28,188 nt of DNA from JAVEDQ01 sp035468175 (GCA_035468175.1 DATITC010000205.1:1-28188); one strand, 5' to 3'; shown: positions 1 to 10,457, numbered from the stretch's first letter. The notes: generated by a model from the sequence alone, not told the origin. Program-made: numbers and translations.

Positions 1-385
1 CCGTTTCAGGGCCGAAAATGCGACGGTCGGCGCGCCCACCGCAGATCCACTTCGTGCTGCGGATCGGCGGTGGGCGAGAACTGCAGCGGCGCGCCCTGCG
101 TTCCGCAGCTCACGGGCCCACGCTGATCCGCCGTTGGCGCGCACGGTCGATCTTCGTGCCGAGGATCGACGGTGGGCGAGAACTGTGCGCCTCCGGGTCC
201 GTTTCAGGGCCGAAAATGCGACGGTCGGCGCCCACCGCAGATCCACTTCGTGCTGCGGATCGACGGTGGGCGTGAACCGCAGCGGCGCGCCCTACGTTCC
301 GCAGCTCACCGGCCACGCCGGTCAACCGTGGTCGCCCACGGCCAATCCGCTTCTGCATGCGGATCGACGGTGGGCGCGTACGGGG
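1..385. repeat. Intergenic array of ~100-bp imperfect palindromic units
   Basis: Non-coding stretch downstream of glgB. A 16-bp core, GGATCGACGGTGGGCG, occurs at 61-76 (one mismatch), 163-178, 257-272 and 361-376, spaced 102, 94 and 104 bp. Each core is preceded by an inverted partner and a short loop. At 33-76 the arms 33-50 and 59-76 pair at 16 of 18 positions around an 8-nt loop; at 229-272 they pair at 15 of 18. Segments 1-113 and 199-309 are near-identical direct repeats, differing by a 2-nt indel and four substitutions. The array runs off the left edge. Open frames through it are repeat-driven and look non-coding. I see no other gene in 1-406. Confidence 0.85.
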
Positions 386-406
386 CGAGCAAGAACCCCC
401 CGGACC

Positions 407-2896
407 TCAGCCCTCGTAGCGCAGCCAGAGCACGCCGAGCGGCGGGATGCGCAGCACCGCTGAAGCCGGCTGCCCATGGTGCGCGACCTCCTCGGCCTGG
501 ACCGCGCCGTAGTTGCCGACACCTGATCCGGCATAGCCCTCGGCGTCGGTGTTGAGCACCTCGACCCAACGGCCGGCACGCGGCAGGCCGACGCGGTAGC
601 CCTCCTTGGGAGCACCGGCGTAGTTCGCCACACACGCCAGCAGACTGTCGTTCGGGCCGGACCGGAAGAAGGAGAAGACGTTGCCCTCGGCATCGTTCGC
701 GTCGATCCAGGCGAAGCCCTCCGGGTCCACGTCCCGAGCCCAGAGCGCCGGCGTCTCCCGGTAGACCCGGTTGAGGTCACGGACGAGGCTCTGCACGCCC
801 CGGTGGTCCGGGTTGTCCAGCAGCCACCAGTCCAGGGACCGCTCCTCGGACCACTCCGACTCCTGGCCGAACTCGCAGCCCATGAACAGCAGCTGCTTGC
901 CGGGGTGGGCCCACATGTGCGCCAACAGCGCCCGAACGTTCGCCAGCTGCTGCCACCGGTCGCCGGGCATCTTCCGCAACAGCGAGCCCTTGCCGTGCAC
1001 CACCTCGTCGTGCGAGATCGGCAGGAGGTAGTTCTCGCTGTAGGCGTACATCATCGAGAACGTCATCTGGTGGTGGTGGAACGAGCGGTAGATCGGGTCA
1101 CGCGCGGTGTAGTCGAGCGTGTCGTGCATCCAGCCCATGTTCCATTTGAAGCCGAAGCCCAGCCCACCGAGATGCGTCGGTCGGGTGACGCCCGGCCAGG
1201 ACGTCGACTCCTCGGCGATCATCATCACGCCGGGGTAGTCCCGGTACACGGTCGCGTTCGTCTCCTGCAGGAACGCCACCGCCTCCAAGTTCTCCCGGCC
1301 GCCGTAGATGTTCGGCGTCCAGTCGTCGCCGCGGGAGTAGTCGAGGTAGAGCATCGAGGCGACGGCGTCGACCCGCAGCCCGTCGATGTGGAACTCCTCG
1401 AACCAGTAGAGGGCGTTCGCGACGAGGAAGTTCCGGACCTCATGCCGGCCGAAGTCGAAGACGTAGGTGCCCCAGTCCGGCTGTTCGCCGCGCTTGGGGT
1501 CGGCGTGCTCGTACAGCGGGGTGCCGTCGAACCGCCCGAGGGCCCAGGTGTCCTTCGGGAAGTGGGCCGGGACCCAGTCGAGGATGACGCCGATGCCGGC
1601 CGCGTGCAGCCGGTCGACGAGCCGTCGGAAGCCGTCCGGTTCGCCGAAGCGCGCGGTCGGGGCGTAGTACGCCGAGACCTGGTAGCCCCAGGACCCGCCG
1701 AACGGATGCTCGGCCACGGGCAGGAACTCGACGTGGGTGAAGCCGGTCTCGGTCAGGTAGTCGACGAGCTCGTCGGCGAGCTGGTCGTAGGAGAGGCCCT
1801 GCCGCCAGGAGCCGAGGTGCACCTCGTAGACCGATACCGGCGCGGCGTGCCAGGCCGTGGCGGCGCGCTGCTCGAGCCATGCGGCGTCGCCCCACTCGTA
1901 GGACGATTCATCGACGATGCTCGCCGTCGCCGGCGGCACCTCGGTGCGCCGCGCCAGCGGGTCGATCTTCTGCCGCCAGACGCTGTCGACGCCCAGCACC
2001 TCGAATTTGTAGTGCGTGCCGGCAACGACGTCCGGAATGAACAGCTCCCAGACACCGCTGTAGCCGAGGGCGCGCATCAGGTGCGCCTTGCCGTCCCAGT
2101 AGTTGAAGTCGCCGACGATGCGCACGCCTCGCGCGTTGGGTGCCCACACCGCGAAGCTGGTGCCGACCACCGTTGGCGTACCCGGCCCGCCGTACCGGCG
2201 CACGTGGGCGCCGAGCACGGTCCATAGCTTCTCGTGCCGTCCCTCGGAGATGAGGTGCTGGTCGACCTCGCCGACGGTCGGCAGGAAGCGGTACGGGTCG
2301 TCGACCGTGAACGTTCCCGACTCGTACACGACCTCGAGGCGATAGTCGCGGGCCTGTCCACCGGGAAGCCGGGCCTCCCAGACGCCGGCTTCGTGGACCG
2401 AGGTGGCGGAGAAGCGCTCCCCGTCGGCCAGCACGGTGACGGCGCGGGCATCCGGCTTCAGCGCGCGGACGACCAGTTCGTCGCCGAGCGGGTGAGCGCC
2501 GAGCACCGAGTGCGGGTCCGGGGAGGCGCCGCCGACGAGCCGTTCGAGCTCGTCCCGCGACGGGCCGCTCGCGGAGCCGTCGCTCGTCGTGCCGCCGGCC
2601 GCGCCACTCGGCAGGCCGCCGGCCGCGCCACTCGGCAGGCCGCCGGCCACATCGCCCGCCGCGCCGTCCGCCTCCGACGTGAAGTCGCCGTCCTCGTCCT
2701 GCAGCGGGGTCTCCCCACCCACGGCGGCGATCTCGATCTCCGGGGCCTCGTCCTGACCGAGCGCCTCCTCGGACGGGACCGTGCCCGGGGTGGCGGCCGG
2801 TCCAGCCGGCTTCGACCCGCGTCGGATCCGGCCGCGCCCTGGAGCGTTGCCCGCCGCTCCGGACTGTGACTCGGGCGTGCGTCGTGTCGGGGGCAT
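407..2896 (-). CDS. glgB: 1,4-alpha-glucan branching enzyme GlgB
   Basis: Makes alpha-1,6 branches in glycogen-like glucan; cytoplasmic, GH13 family. The 829-residue protein has a low-complexity Ala/Gly/Pro/acidic extension (about 1-115), a first CBM48-like module (about 120-210), a second CBM48 (about 245-330, containing NYWDG), the GH13 barrel (about 355-700) and a C-terminal beta domain. Visible catalytic residues are Asp510 in DGLRVDAVASML, Glu562 in MMIAEEST and Asp630 in ISHDEVVHG. It is last in the glgE-treS-mak-glgB operon. Its ATG shares one base with the mak TGA (TGATG) and has no clear Shine-Dalgarno site, so translational coupling is likely. The N-terminal extension holds a perfect 24-bp tandem repeat encoding GGLPSGAA. 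Function is secure; a later start inside the extension cannot be excluded. Confidence 0.96.
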   Translation of the reverse strand: MPPTRRTPESQSGAAGNAPGRGRIRRGSKPAGPAATPGTVPSEEALGQDEAPEIEIAAVGGETPLQDEDGDFTSEADGAAGDVAGGLPSGAAGGLPSGAAGGTTSDGSASGPSRDELERLVGGASPDPHSVLGAHPLGDELVVRALKPDARAVTVLADGERFSATSVHEAGVWEARLPGGQARDYRLEVVYESGTFTVDDPYRFLPTVGEVDQHLISEGRHEKLWTVLGAHVRRYGGPGTPTVVGTSFAVWAPNARGVRIVGDFNYWDGKAHLMRALGYSGVWELFIPDVVAGTHYKFEVLGVDSVWRQKIDPLARRTEVPPATASIVDESSYEWGDAAWLEQRAATAWHAAPVSVYEVHLGSWRQGLSYDQLADELVDYLTETGFTHVEFLPVAEHPFGGSWGYQVSAYYAPTARFGEPDGFRRLVDRLHAAGIGVILDWVPAHFPKDTWALGRFDGTPLYEHADPKRGEQPDWGTYVFDFGRHEVRNFLVANALYWFEEFHIDGLRVDAVASMLYLDYSRGDDWTPNIYGGRENLEAVAFLQETNATVYRDYPGVMMIAEESTSWPGVTRPTHLGGLGFGFKWNMGWMHDTLDYTARDPIYRSFHHHQMTFSMMYAYSENYLLPISHDEVVHGKGSLLRKMPGDRWQQLANVRALLAHMWAHPGKQLLFMGCEFGQESEWSEERSLDWWLLDNPDHRGVQSLVRDLNRVYRETPALWARDVDPEGFAWIDANDAEGNVFSFFRSGPNDSLLACVANYAGAPKEGYRVGLPRAGRWVEVLNTDAEGYAGSGVGNYGAVQAEEVAHHGQPASAVLRIPPLGVLWLRYEG
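2591..2648 (-). repeat. 24-bp tandem repeat inside the glgB N-terminal extension
   Basis: Two perfect 24-bp copies (2591-2614, 2615-2638) and the first 10 bases of a third. The repeat is in frame and adds the residues GGLPSGAA per unit to the disordered region before the GlgB fold. Copy number probably varies between strains (inference). Confidence 0.9.
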
Positions 2897-4296
2897 CAGC
2901 CGACCAGCCGTTCGATAGCGGAAAGCGGGATGGTAAGCCAGCTCGGCCGGTGGCGGGCCTCGTACATCACTTCGTACACCGCCTTGTCCAGTTCGAAGGC
3001 TCGCAGCACGACGTCCTCGTCGCGGGGGTCGGCACCGAGGGCGGCGGTGTAGCCGTCACAGAAGGCCGTTCGGTTCCGCTCTGCCCACTCCTCCGCGCGG
3101 TACGCGAGGGTGGCGGCGTCGTGCCGGTCGAGCAGCAGGTAGCGGGCGGCGTAGTCGTAGGAGCGGAGCATCCCGGCCACGTCCCGCAGCGGGCTGGCGG
3201 GGGCCCTTCGCTCGGCCAGCGGACGGGCCGGCTCTCCCTCGAAGTCCAGCAGTACCCAGCCTGAATCGATCCGGAGGACCTGGCCGAGGTGGTAGTCCCC
3301 GTGGATCCGCTGCACGTGCAGTCCGTCGTCGCGGTTCCCCAGCCGGTCGAAGGCGGCCCGCAACCCGCGCTCGAACGGGCGGAGCTGCTCGACGGTGGCC
3401 AGGGCCTCCTCCAAGCGCTCGATCATCCGCGCTGACTCGGCGGCCAGCTCGTCGGCACCCGCGGTGCGCGCCGGGAGGGTTTGCGCCAGGGCCAGGTGGA
3501 CGGCGGCGGTGGCCGCGCCCAGACGCTCCGACTCCCCGGCGAAGTCGCCGCCCACCTCGTCGGCGTGGAGGTCCCCTTCGGCGTACAGGTCACGGACGCT
3601 GGCCAGGGCCAGGCGCCACCCTTCGCTGCCGCTGCGCAGGAACTCCTGCAGCACCGCGAACGTCGTGGGCTCGCCGTCCAGCTCTCCTTCGATCCAGCCC
3701 AGCGGAGCCGCGACGTGCGGGCTGCCGGCCTCGGCGAGTGCCCGGGTGACCTCCAGGTCCGGGTTGGTACCGGGGGAGATGCGGCGGAACACCTTCAGGA
3801 TGTAGGCGTCCCCGTAAACGATGCTCGTGTTGGACTGCTCTACCCCGACCGGCATGCCGGCCAGCTGTTCCAGCTGCTGCGTGGAGGTGGCCGACAGGCC
3901 GCCCGTCGAGGCGTTTGTCCGCAGCAGCTCCAGCAGGGTGGCGGTGCCGCTGGCGTCGTGCAGCGCGTCGTACCAGTGCCGGCCGTGCGCGGATCCGATG
4001 CTGCCGGCATCTCCGCTCCGGCGCTGGTCGAGACCGGGCTCCGGCTCGGGGTAGCTGGTCATTGGCACCTGGTAGCAGTCGTCCCCGTCGGCGTAGCGCA
4101 CCCGGATCAGCAGGTGGACCAGGGAGTCCGAGAGCGCGACGGCCTGCTCGACCTCGACCGCGGTCAGCTCGCGGCCCTTGCCGGCGAACCATCGCTGGGC
4201 GGGCAGCCAGACGGCGAGCAGGCCGGGAAGGCCGGACAGGTCGGGCACGGCGGGCACGGCGGCGTCGTTAGCGGCGTCGGCGGGGGCGTGGGTCAC
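2896..4296 (-). CDS. mak: Maltokinase (Mak/Pep2)
   Basis: Phosphorylates maltose with ATP to alpha-maltose-1-phosphate, the donor for GlgE; cytoplasmic. The 466-residue length fits the family. The N-terminal cap contains LPAQRWFAGKGRE (about 31-43), typical of maltokinases. The kinase-like C-terminal lobe has the Brenner-type motif HGDYHLGQ (332-339, catalytic Asp334) followed by LLDFEGEP (349-356), as in aminoglycoside-phosphotransferase folds. The GTG start at 4296 follows AGGAGAGA at 5-nt spacing, a good ribosome site. It lies 46 bp after treS and overlaps glgB by one base. TreS and Mak are known to form a complex in mycobacteria, and in some bacteria they are fused; here they are separate genes. 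Confidence 0.94.
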   Translation of the reverse strand: MTHAPADAANDAAVPAVPDLSGLPGLLAVWLPAQRWFAGKGRELTAVEVEQAVALSDSLVHLLIRVRYADGDDCYQVPMTSYPEPEPGLDQRRSGDAGSIGSAHGRHWYDALHDASGTATLLELLRTNASTGGLSATSTQQLEQLAGMPVGVEQSNTSIVYGDAYILKVFRRISPGTNPDLEVTRALAEAGSPHVAAPLGWIEGELDGEPTTFAVLQEFLRSGSEGWRLALASVRDLYAEGDLHADEVGGDFAGESERLGAATAAVHLALAQTLPARTAGADELAAESARMIERLEEALATVEQLRPFERGLRAAFDRLGNRDDGLHVQRIHGDYHLGQVLRIDSGWVLLDFEGEPARPLAERRAPASPLRDVAGMLRSYDYAARYLLLDRHDAATLAYRAEEWAERNRTAFCDGYTAALGADPRDEDVVLRAFELDKAVYEVMYEARHRPSWLTIPLSAIERLVG

Positions 4297-4342
4297 GGAA
4301 ATCTCTCCTGATCGCGCGGGCGGGTCGGCAACGAGCTGTCGG

Positions 4343-6153
<1,811 letters not shown>

Positions 6154-6157
<4 letters not shown>

Positions 6158-6177
6158 CGGTTGTCGAGGACGTTCAT
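6154..6177 (-). CDS. Possible 7-residue leader ORF coupled to treS
   Basis: The ATG at 6177-6175 begins MNVLDNR and stops with TGA at 6156-6154, overlapping the treS ATG (6157-6155) as ATGA. GGAGG at 6187-6191 lies 9 nt upstream of this ATG, ideal spacing; it overlaps the glgE 3' end. The same GGAGG is 29 nt from the treS ATG, too far for direct initiation. Translation of treS by termination-reinitiation after this ORF is inferred. The peptide itself probably has no function. Confidence 0.45.
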
Positions 6178-6183
6178 GTACCG

Positions 6184-8175
6184 CTACCTCCGGGGACGGA
6201 CAGTGAAGATGTGCGCGGGTTCGACGAAGGGGTCGAGCCGGACGTAGTTGGCCTGACCCCAGGCGTAGTCGGTGCCGGTGATCTCGTCGTGGACGTCGAA
6301 GCCCTCGGTCCAGTCCATCCCCAGTCCGGGCATGTCCAGCCGCACCGTGGTCTCGCGGGTGGCGTGCGGGTCGAGGTTGACCACCACCAGCACCGTGTCG
6401 GTGACGGTGTCCGCCGGCATCCCGCGCGGGGGGTCGGACCGCTTGGAGAAGCAGATCACGCTTTCGTTGTCGCTGGCGTGAAAACGCAGGTTGCGCAGCT
6501 GGTGCAGCGCCGGGTGTTCCCGTCGGATCTGGTTCAGCCGGGTCAGGTACCCGGTCAGCGGGGCGCTCGACCAGTCGCGGGGCCGGTACTGGTACTTCTC
6601 CGAGTCCAGGTACTCTTCGCTGCCCGGTCGGACGGCGACGTGCTCGAACAGTTCGTAGCCGGAGTACACGCCCCAGCTCGAGCTCATCATCGACGCCAGT
6701 ACGGCGCGCAGCTTGAACACCGGCGGCCCGCCGTACTGCAGGGACGCGTGCAGGATGTCCGGCGTGTTCACGAAGAAGTTCGGGCGCATGTGCCACGCCG
6801 CGTCGACCAGCTCGTGCCCGTACTCCTCGAGCTCCCACTTCTCCGTGCGCCAGGTGAAGTAGGTGTAGCTCTGGGAGAACCCGACCATCCCGAGCATGTG
6901 CATCATCGGCGGCCGGGTGAAGGCCTCGGCCAGGAACAGGACGTCCGGCTCGGTCGACTTCACCTCCGCGATCAACCGCTCCCAGAACGAGACCGGCTTG
7001 GTGTGCGGGTTGTCGACGCGGAAGATCCGGACGCCGTGACTCGTCCAGTGCCGGACGATGCGCAGCACCTCGCGGTAGATGCCTTCCGGATCACGGTCGA
7101 AGTTGATCGGGTAGATGTCCTGGTACTTCTTGGGCGGGTTCTCCGCGTAGGCGATCGAGCCGTCGCTCTTCTGCGTGAACCACTCCGGATGGGCCTTCGC
7201 CCACGGGTGGTCCGGGGCCGCTTGCAGTGCGAGGTCGAGCGCGACCTCCATGCCGAGTTCACCTGCCCGGGCGACGAAGGCATCGAAGTCCTCGAGACTG
7301 CCGAGGTCCGGGTGCACGGCGTCGTGGCCGCCGTCCTTCGAACCGATCGCCCACGGTGAGCCGGGGTCGCTCGGGTCCGGGTTCAACGTGTTGTTCGGGC
7401 CCTTGCGGTTGACCTCACCGATCGGGTGGATCGGCGGCAGGTAGACGACGTCGAAGCCCATGTCGGCCACGGCCGGGAGCCGCTCGGTCGCGTCGGCGAA
7501 GGTGCCGGAGCGCTTCGGGTCCAGTCTCGAGCCCTCGGAGCGGGGGACGAACTCGTACCAGGCGGAGTAGAGGGCACGCTCCCGGTCGACACGGAGGTCG
7601 AACGTCTCGTCGGCAGTCAGCAGATCCCGCAGCGGCGCGTTCTCGGAAGCAGCGGCCAGGCCGGGTGCGAGCGCCGGGGCCAACCGGTCGTGCACGTCGG
7701 TCAGCGTCGTGTTGCGCAGGGTCGCGATGGCGTGCAGCAGAGCCGGCTGTAGCTCGGGCGGGAACGACGGCTCGGACTCCTTCGCCACGCGCTCCAACAG
7801 CAGCGCGCCGTCCTCGAGGTCGACGGCGAGTTCGTCCAGGCCCTGCCCGGCAGCCGCCTTGACCTCGACGGCGTGCCGCCAGGTGGCGAGGCTGTCGGCC
7901 CACGCCTGCACGTGGAAGCTCCACACGCCCTCGGTGTCCACGACGACGTCGGCCTGGTAGCGGGCGGTATCCGGCGGGGAGATGAGGCGCATCCGGCGGA
8001 CGTCGGCGAGCGAGCCGTCCGGGCGGAACAGCACGACGTCGGCACCGATCAGGTCGTGACCCTCGCGGAAGACGGTGGCGGTCACGGGAACCGTCTCACC
8101 GATCGATGTCTTGGCCGGCCAGCGGCCGCAGGACACGACCGGTGACACGTCCGTGATCACGATGCGGCCAATCAC
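6184..8175 (-). CDS. glgE: Alpha-1,4-glucan:maltose-1-phosphate maltosyltransferase GlgE
   Basis: Transfers maltosyl units from alpha-maltose-1-phosphate to the non-reducing end of alpha-1,4-glucan and releases phosphate; cytoplasmic, GH13_3. The 663-residue protein begins with an Ig-like N domain containing ITDVSPVVSCGRWPAK (7-22), then an N-terminal helical region, and the catalytic barrel from about 200. Catalytic nucleophile Asp388 lies in VRIFRVDNPHTKP, acid/base Glu417 in FLAEAFTRP and the third Asp473 in VNTPDILH. GTG at 8175 is chosen because family similarity begins there; the frame continues upstream to 8307 but that part has no family likeness and enters the repeat region. First gene of the operon. 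In M. tuberculosis GlgE is essential because loss leads to toxic maltose-1-phosphate. Confidence 0.95.
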   Translation of the reverse strand: MIGRIVITDVSPVVSCGRWPAKTSIGETVPVTATVFREGHDLIGADVVLFRPDGSLADVRRMRLISPPDTARYQADVVVDTEGVWSFHVQAWADSLATWRHAVEVKAAAGQGLDELAVDLEDGALLLERVAKESEPSFPPELQPALLHAIATLRNTTLTDVHDRLAPALAPGLAAASENAPLRDLLTADETFDLRVDRERALYSAWYEFVPRSEGSRLDPKRSGTFADATERLPAVADMGFDVVYLPPIHPIGEVNRKGPNNTLNPDPSDPGSPWAIGSKDGGHDAVHPDLGSLEDFDAFVARAGELGMEVALDLALQAAPDHPWAKAHPEWFTQKSDGSIAYAENPPKKYQDIYPINFDRDPEGIYREVLRIVRHWTSHGVRIFRVDNPHTKPVSFWERLIAEVKSTEPDVLFLAEAFTRPPMMHMLGMVGFSQSYTYFTWRTEKWELEEYGHELVDAAWHMRPNFFVNTPDILHASLQYGGPPVFKLRAVLASMMSSSWGVYSGYELFEHVAVRPGSEEYLDSEKYQYRPRDWSSAPLTGYLTRLNQIRREHPALHQLRNLRFHASDNESVICFSKRSDPPRGMPADTVTDTVLVVVNLDPHATRETTVRLDMPGLGMDWTEGFDVHDEITGTDYAWGQANYVRLDPFVEPAHIFTVRPRR

Positions 8176-8571
8176 TGCGCCGACCCTACGCAGGCTCGCT
8201 GATGCGGCACCTGGCGATGCTCCGCGAGTGGCCCGATGATCGACATCCCCGAGGGATCGACGGTGGGAGTGGACGGTGGACGAGCAACGTACGTTTCCGC
8301 AGCCCACCGGCTACGCCTGCTGGCCGTCGGCGCGCACGGCCGATCGACGGAACTCGACCACGGGTGTCGCCGTTGGGGGAGATGCGGTGCACGCGGCCGG
8401 GGTCGGGTCACGGAGATCTCAATAGTTTGTGACATGCGAGACACGGACCTCCCAAGGTCATTAGGCTTCGCCCGCATCGGCACGACAAGCACGACCGAGC
8501 ACCGGGCGCCGCTCGAGTGGCACCGCCCGCGAAACCGAAGAGCCTCGTCGAGGACGGAAGGAACAAGAGCA
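8176..8571. other. Divergent intergenic region between glgE and terD
   Basis: About 395 bp with no credible gene. The half next to glgE (8254-8345) carries a degenerate copy of the left-end repeat family, including the core at 8254-8269. The half next to terD must hold its promoter; I can find no hexamer pair good enough to call. Both divergent transcripts should start here. Confidence 0.6.
8254..8345 (+). repeat. Degenerate copy of the left-end palindromic repeat
   Basis: Begins with GGATCGACGGTGGGAG, one mismatch from the array core, and continues with a segment aligning to 257-350 (TACGTTTCCGCAG-CCACCGG..ACGCC and GCACGGCC-ATC matched with gaps). It lies upstream of glgE while the parent array lies downstream of glgB, so the repeat family flanks the whole operon. 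Confidence 0.65.
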
Positions 8572-9147
8572 GTGGGAGTCAGTCTCAGCAAGGGCGGAAA
8601 CGTCTCGCTCAGCAAGGAGGCCCCGGGCCTCACCGCGGTCACCGTCGGCCTCGGCTGGGACGTGCGCAGCACGACCGGCACGGACTTCGACCTCGACGCC
8701 AGCGCCATCGCGTGCAAGGCGGAGGGCAAGGTGGTGTCCGACCAGCACTTCATCTTCTTCAACAACCTCAAGAGCCCGGACGGCTCGATCGAGCACCTCG
8801 GCGACAACCTCACCGGCGAGGGCGAGGGCGACGACGAGCAGGTCAACGTCAACCTCGCCACCGTTCCCGCCGAGATCGACAAGATCGTGTTCCCGGTCTC
8901 GATCTACGACGCCGACAACCGCCAGCAGAACTTCGGCCAGGTCCGCAACGCCTTCATCCGCGTGGTGAACCAGGCCGGTGGCACCGAGATCGCCCGCTAC
9001 GACCTCTCCGAGGACGCCTCGACCGAGACCGCCATGGTGTTCGGCGAGCTGTACCGGAGCGGCACGGAGTGGAAGTTCCGGGCCGTCGGCCAGGGCTACG
9101 CGGCCGGCCTGCGCGGCATTGCACAGGACTTCGGCGTCAACGTCTGA
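8572..9147 (+). CDS. terD: TerD-family protein
   Basis: TerD proteins are small cytoplasmic calcium-binding beta-sandwich proteins linked to tellurite, oxidative and other stress responses; exact biochemistry is unclear. The 191-residue protein is the standard length and begins MGVSLSKGGNVSLSKE. It has GTDFDLDAS (36-44), GDNLTGEGEGDDE (77-89) and DLSED (144-148), acidic motifs that match known calcium-binding positions. GTG at 8572 is preceded by GGAAGGAA at suitable spacing, and family similarity starts exactly there; the open frame upstream is spurious. It stands alone here rather than in a terABCDEF array. A strong hairpin separates it from the DUF475 gene. Confidence 0.94.
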   Translation: MGVSLSKGGNVSLSKEAPGLTAVTVGLGWDVRSTTGTDFDLDASAIACKAEGKVVSDQHFIFFNNLKSPDGSIEHLGDNLTGEGEGDDEQVNVNLATVPAEIDKIVFPVSIYDADNRQQNFGQVRNAFIRVVNQAGGTEIARYDLSEDASTETAMVFGELYRSGTEWKFRAVGQGYAAGLRGIAQDFGVNV

Positions 9148-9196
9148 CCCGACGCGCGTAGGCGGGGCCGTCGCTCATTCGTTAGACACGAAGGAG

Positions 9197-9211
9197 CGGC
9201 GGCTTCCGCCG
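9197..9211 (+). terminator. Short GC hairpin after terD
   Basis: CGGCGG (9197-9202) and CCGCCG (9206-9211) form a 6-bp stem with a 3-nt loop about 50 nt after the terD stop. There is no U-tract. It may assist termination with the larger hairpin at 9229-9260. Confidence 0.35.
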
Positions 9212-9228
9212 TCTGCAATAACCTGGGC

Positions 9229-9260
9229 CGAGCCGGGACACCTGACGGGGTCCCGGCTCG
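9229..9260 (+). terminator. Strong hairpin between terD and the DUF475 gene
   Basis: CGAGCCGGGAC (9229-9239) and GTCCCGGCTCG (9250-9260) form a perfect 11-bp stem with a 10-nt loop, about 80 nt after terD. No U-tract follows, which is common in actinomycete terminators. It ends 24 bp before the chosen start at 9285, so it could instead act on the downstream leader. Confidence 0.5.
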
Positions 9261-9284
9261 TCGCGTCTAGTGGGGGTCCTCACC

Positions 9285-10457
9285 GTGGTCCGCATCTTCG
9301 GCACCTCGGTCGTCGTCAGCGTCATCGCGATCATCGCGGCCGGGGTCATCGGCGGCCCGAAGGTCGCGCTCATCGTGCTGATCCTGGCGGTGCTCGAGAT
9401 CTCGCTCTCGTTCGACAACGCCGTGGTCAACGCGACCATCCTCCGGCGGATGAGCCCGTGGTGGCAGACGCTGTTCCTGACTCTCGGCGTGCTCATCGCC
9501 GTCTTCGGCATGCGCCTGCTCTTTCCCATCGTGATCGTTGCGCTGACCGCGCACATCGGGCCGGTCGAGGTCTTCCACCTGGCCCTCGACAACCCGACCG
9601 AGTACGCGAACAAGCTCACCGCGGCGCACCCCTCCATCGCGGCCTTCGGCGGGATCTTCCTGTTGATGATCTTCCTGGACTTCATCCTCGATCCGGAGCG
9701 CGAGGTCCACTGGCTCGGCCCGATTGAGCGGCAGCTCGGCAAGCTGGGCAAGTTGGACGTCGCCTCCGTCGTCATCGCCCTCGTCGCGCTGCTGGTGGTG
9801 GCCGAAGCCTTCGCGGACGTGAATGGGAAGAGCGCCACTCAGCAGGTGCTGACGGCGGGCGTCGCTGGTCTCGCGGTCTATCTCGCGGTGCGCGGGCTCG
9901 GGGAGTACTTCGAGTCCCAGGGTGTCGGTGAGGACGACGAAGACGGCGACGACGGGGACGGCGGCGACGCTGGTCACGCCGGTGACGCTGCTGCCGTCGA
10001 TCGGACCGCTGTACGGGCCGCCGAGCACGGCGGGCTGCTGCACTCCAAGCACTCGGTCGGTAAAGCCGCGTTCTTCCTGTTCCTCTACCTCGAGCTCATC
10101 GACGCCTCGTTCTCCTTCGACGGAGTGGTCGGCGCATTCGCCATCACCCAGCAGATCTTCGTCATCGCGACGGGCCTCGGCATCGGCGCCCTGTTCATCC
10201 GGTCGCTCACCGTGTTCCTGGTCCGTCGCGGAACGCTGCAGGAGTACATCTACCTCGAGCACGGGGCGCACTGGGCCATCGGTGCCCTCGCGGTGCTGTT
10301 GGCCGTCACGATCACCCACGAGGTGCCGGAAGTCGTCACCGGCTTGATCGGGGTCAGCTTCATCGCTCTCGCACTCGTGTCCAGCATCATCGCCAAGCGC
10401 CGACGCGAGGCGGCCGTCGCCGATGAGCCCGGCGAGCGGGAACCCGTCGGCGTCTGA
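9285..10457 (+). CDS. DUF475 (TerC-like) integral membrane protein
   Basis: Polytopic inner-membrane protein related to TerC, often next to TerD genes; substrate unknown, with metal export proposed for the wider family. The 390 residues show about eight to nine hydrophobic segments. Two repeated motifs with buried acidic residues are visible: LEISLSFDNAVVNA (37-50) and LELIDASFSFDGVVG (269-283), as in the two-fold TerC-like architecture. An Asp/Gly-rich loop (about 215-235) separates the halves and could bind cations (inference). I chose GTG at 9285 because a GGGGG stretch sits about 8-9 nt upstream and homologues begin near MVRIFG; GTG at 9270 is an alternative adding five residues. The 3' end lies inside a 16-bp tandem repeat. 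Confidence 0.9.
   Translation: MVRIFGTSVVVSVIAIIAAGVIGGPKVALIVLILAVLEISLSFDNAVVNATILRRMSPWWQTLFLTLGVLIAVFGMRLLFPIVIVALTAHIGPVEVFHLALDNPTEYANKLTAAHPSIAAFGGIFLLMIFLDFILDPEREVHWLGPIERQLGKLGKLDVASVVIALVALLVVAEAFADVNGKSATQQVLTAGVAGLAVYLAVRGLGEYFESQGVGEDDEDGDDGDGGDAGHAGDAAAVDRTAVRAAEHGGLLHSKHSVGKAAFFLFLYLELIDASFSFDGVVGAFAITQQIFVIATGLGIGALFIRSLTVFLVRRGTLQEYIYLEHGAHWAIGALAVLLAVTITHEVPEVVTGLIGVSFIALALVSSIIAKRRREAAVADEPGEREPVGV

Noticed and set aside
1..385. CRISPR array
   Set aside because: The ~100-bp units are long, diverged and lack the alternation of short identical repeats and unique spacers; no cas genes.
1..385. Coding frames through the left-end repeats
   Set aside because: Frames are open only because the repeat lacks stops; products are Arg-rich and repeat-derived, with no ribosome site.
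803..2227. 474-codon open frame on the plus strand over glgB
   Set aside because: Antisense shadow of a GC-rich gene with strong third-position bias; low-complexity Arg/Val/Glu-rich product, no family likeness.
6158..6838. Upstream extension of treS to 6838
   Set aside because: Runs through the glgE 3' part in another frame, lacks TreS similarity, and would overlap glgE by over 600 bp.
8176..8307. Upstream extension of glgE to 8307
   Set aside because: No family similarity and it passes through the intergenic repeat copy; GTG at 8175 fits GlgE N-termini.
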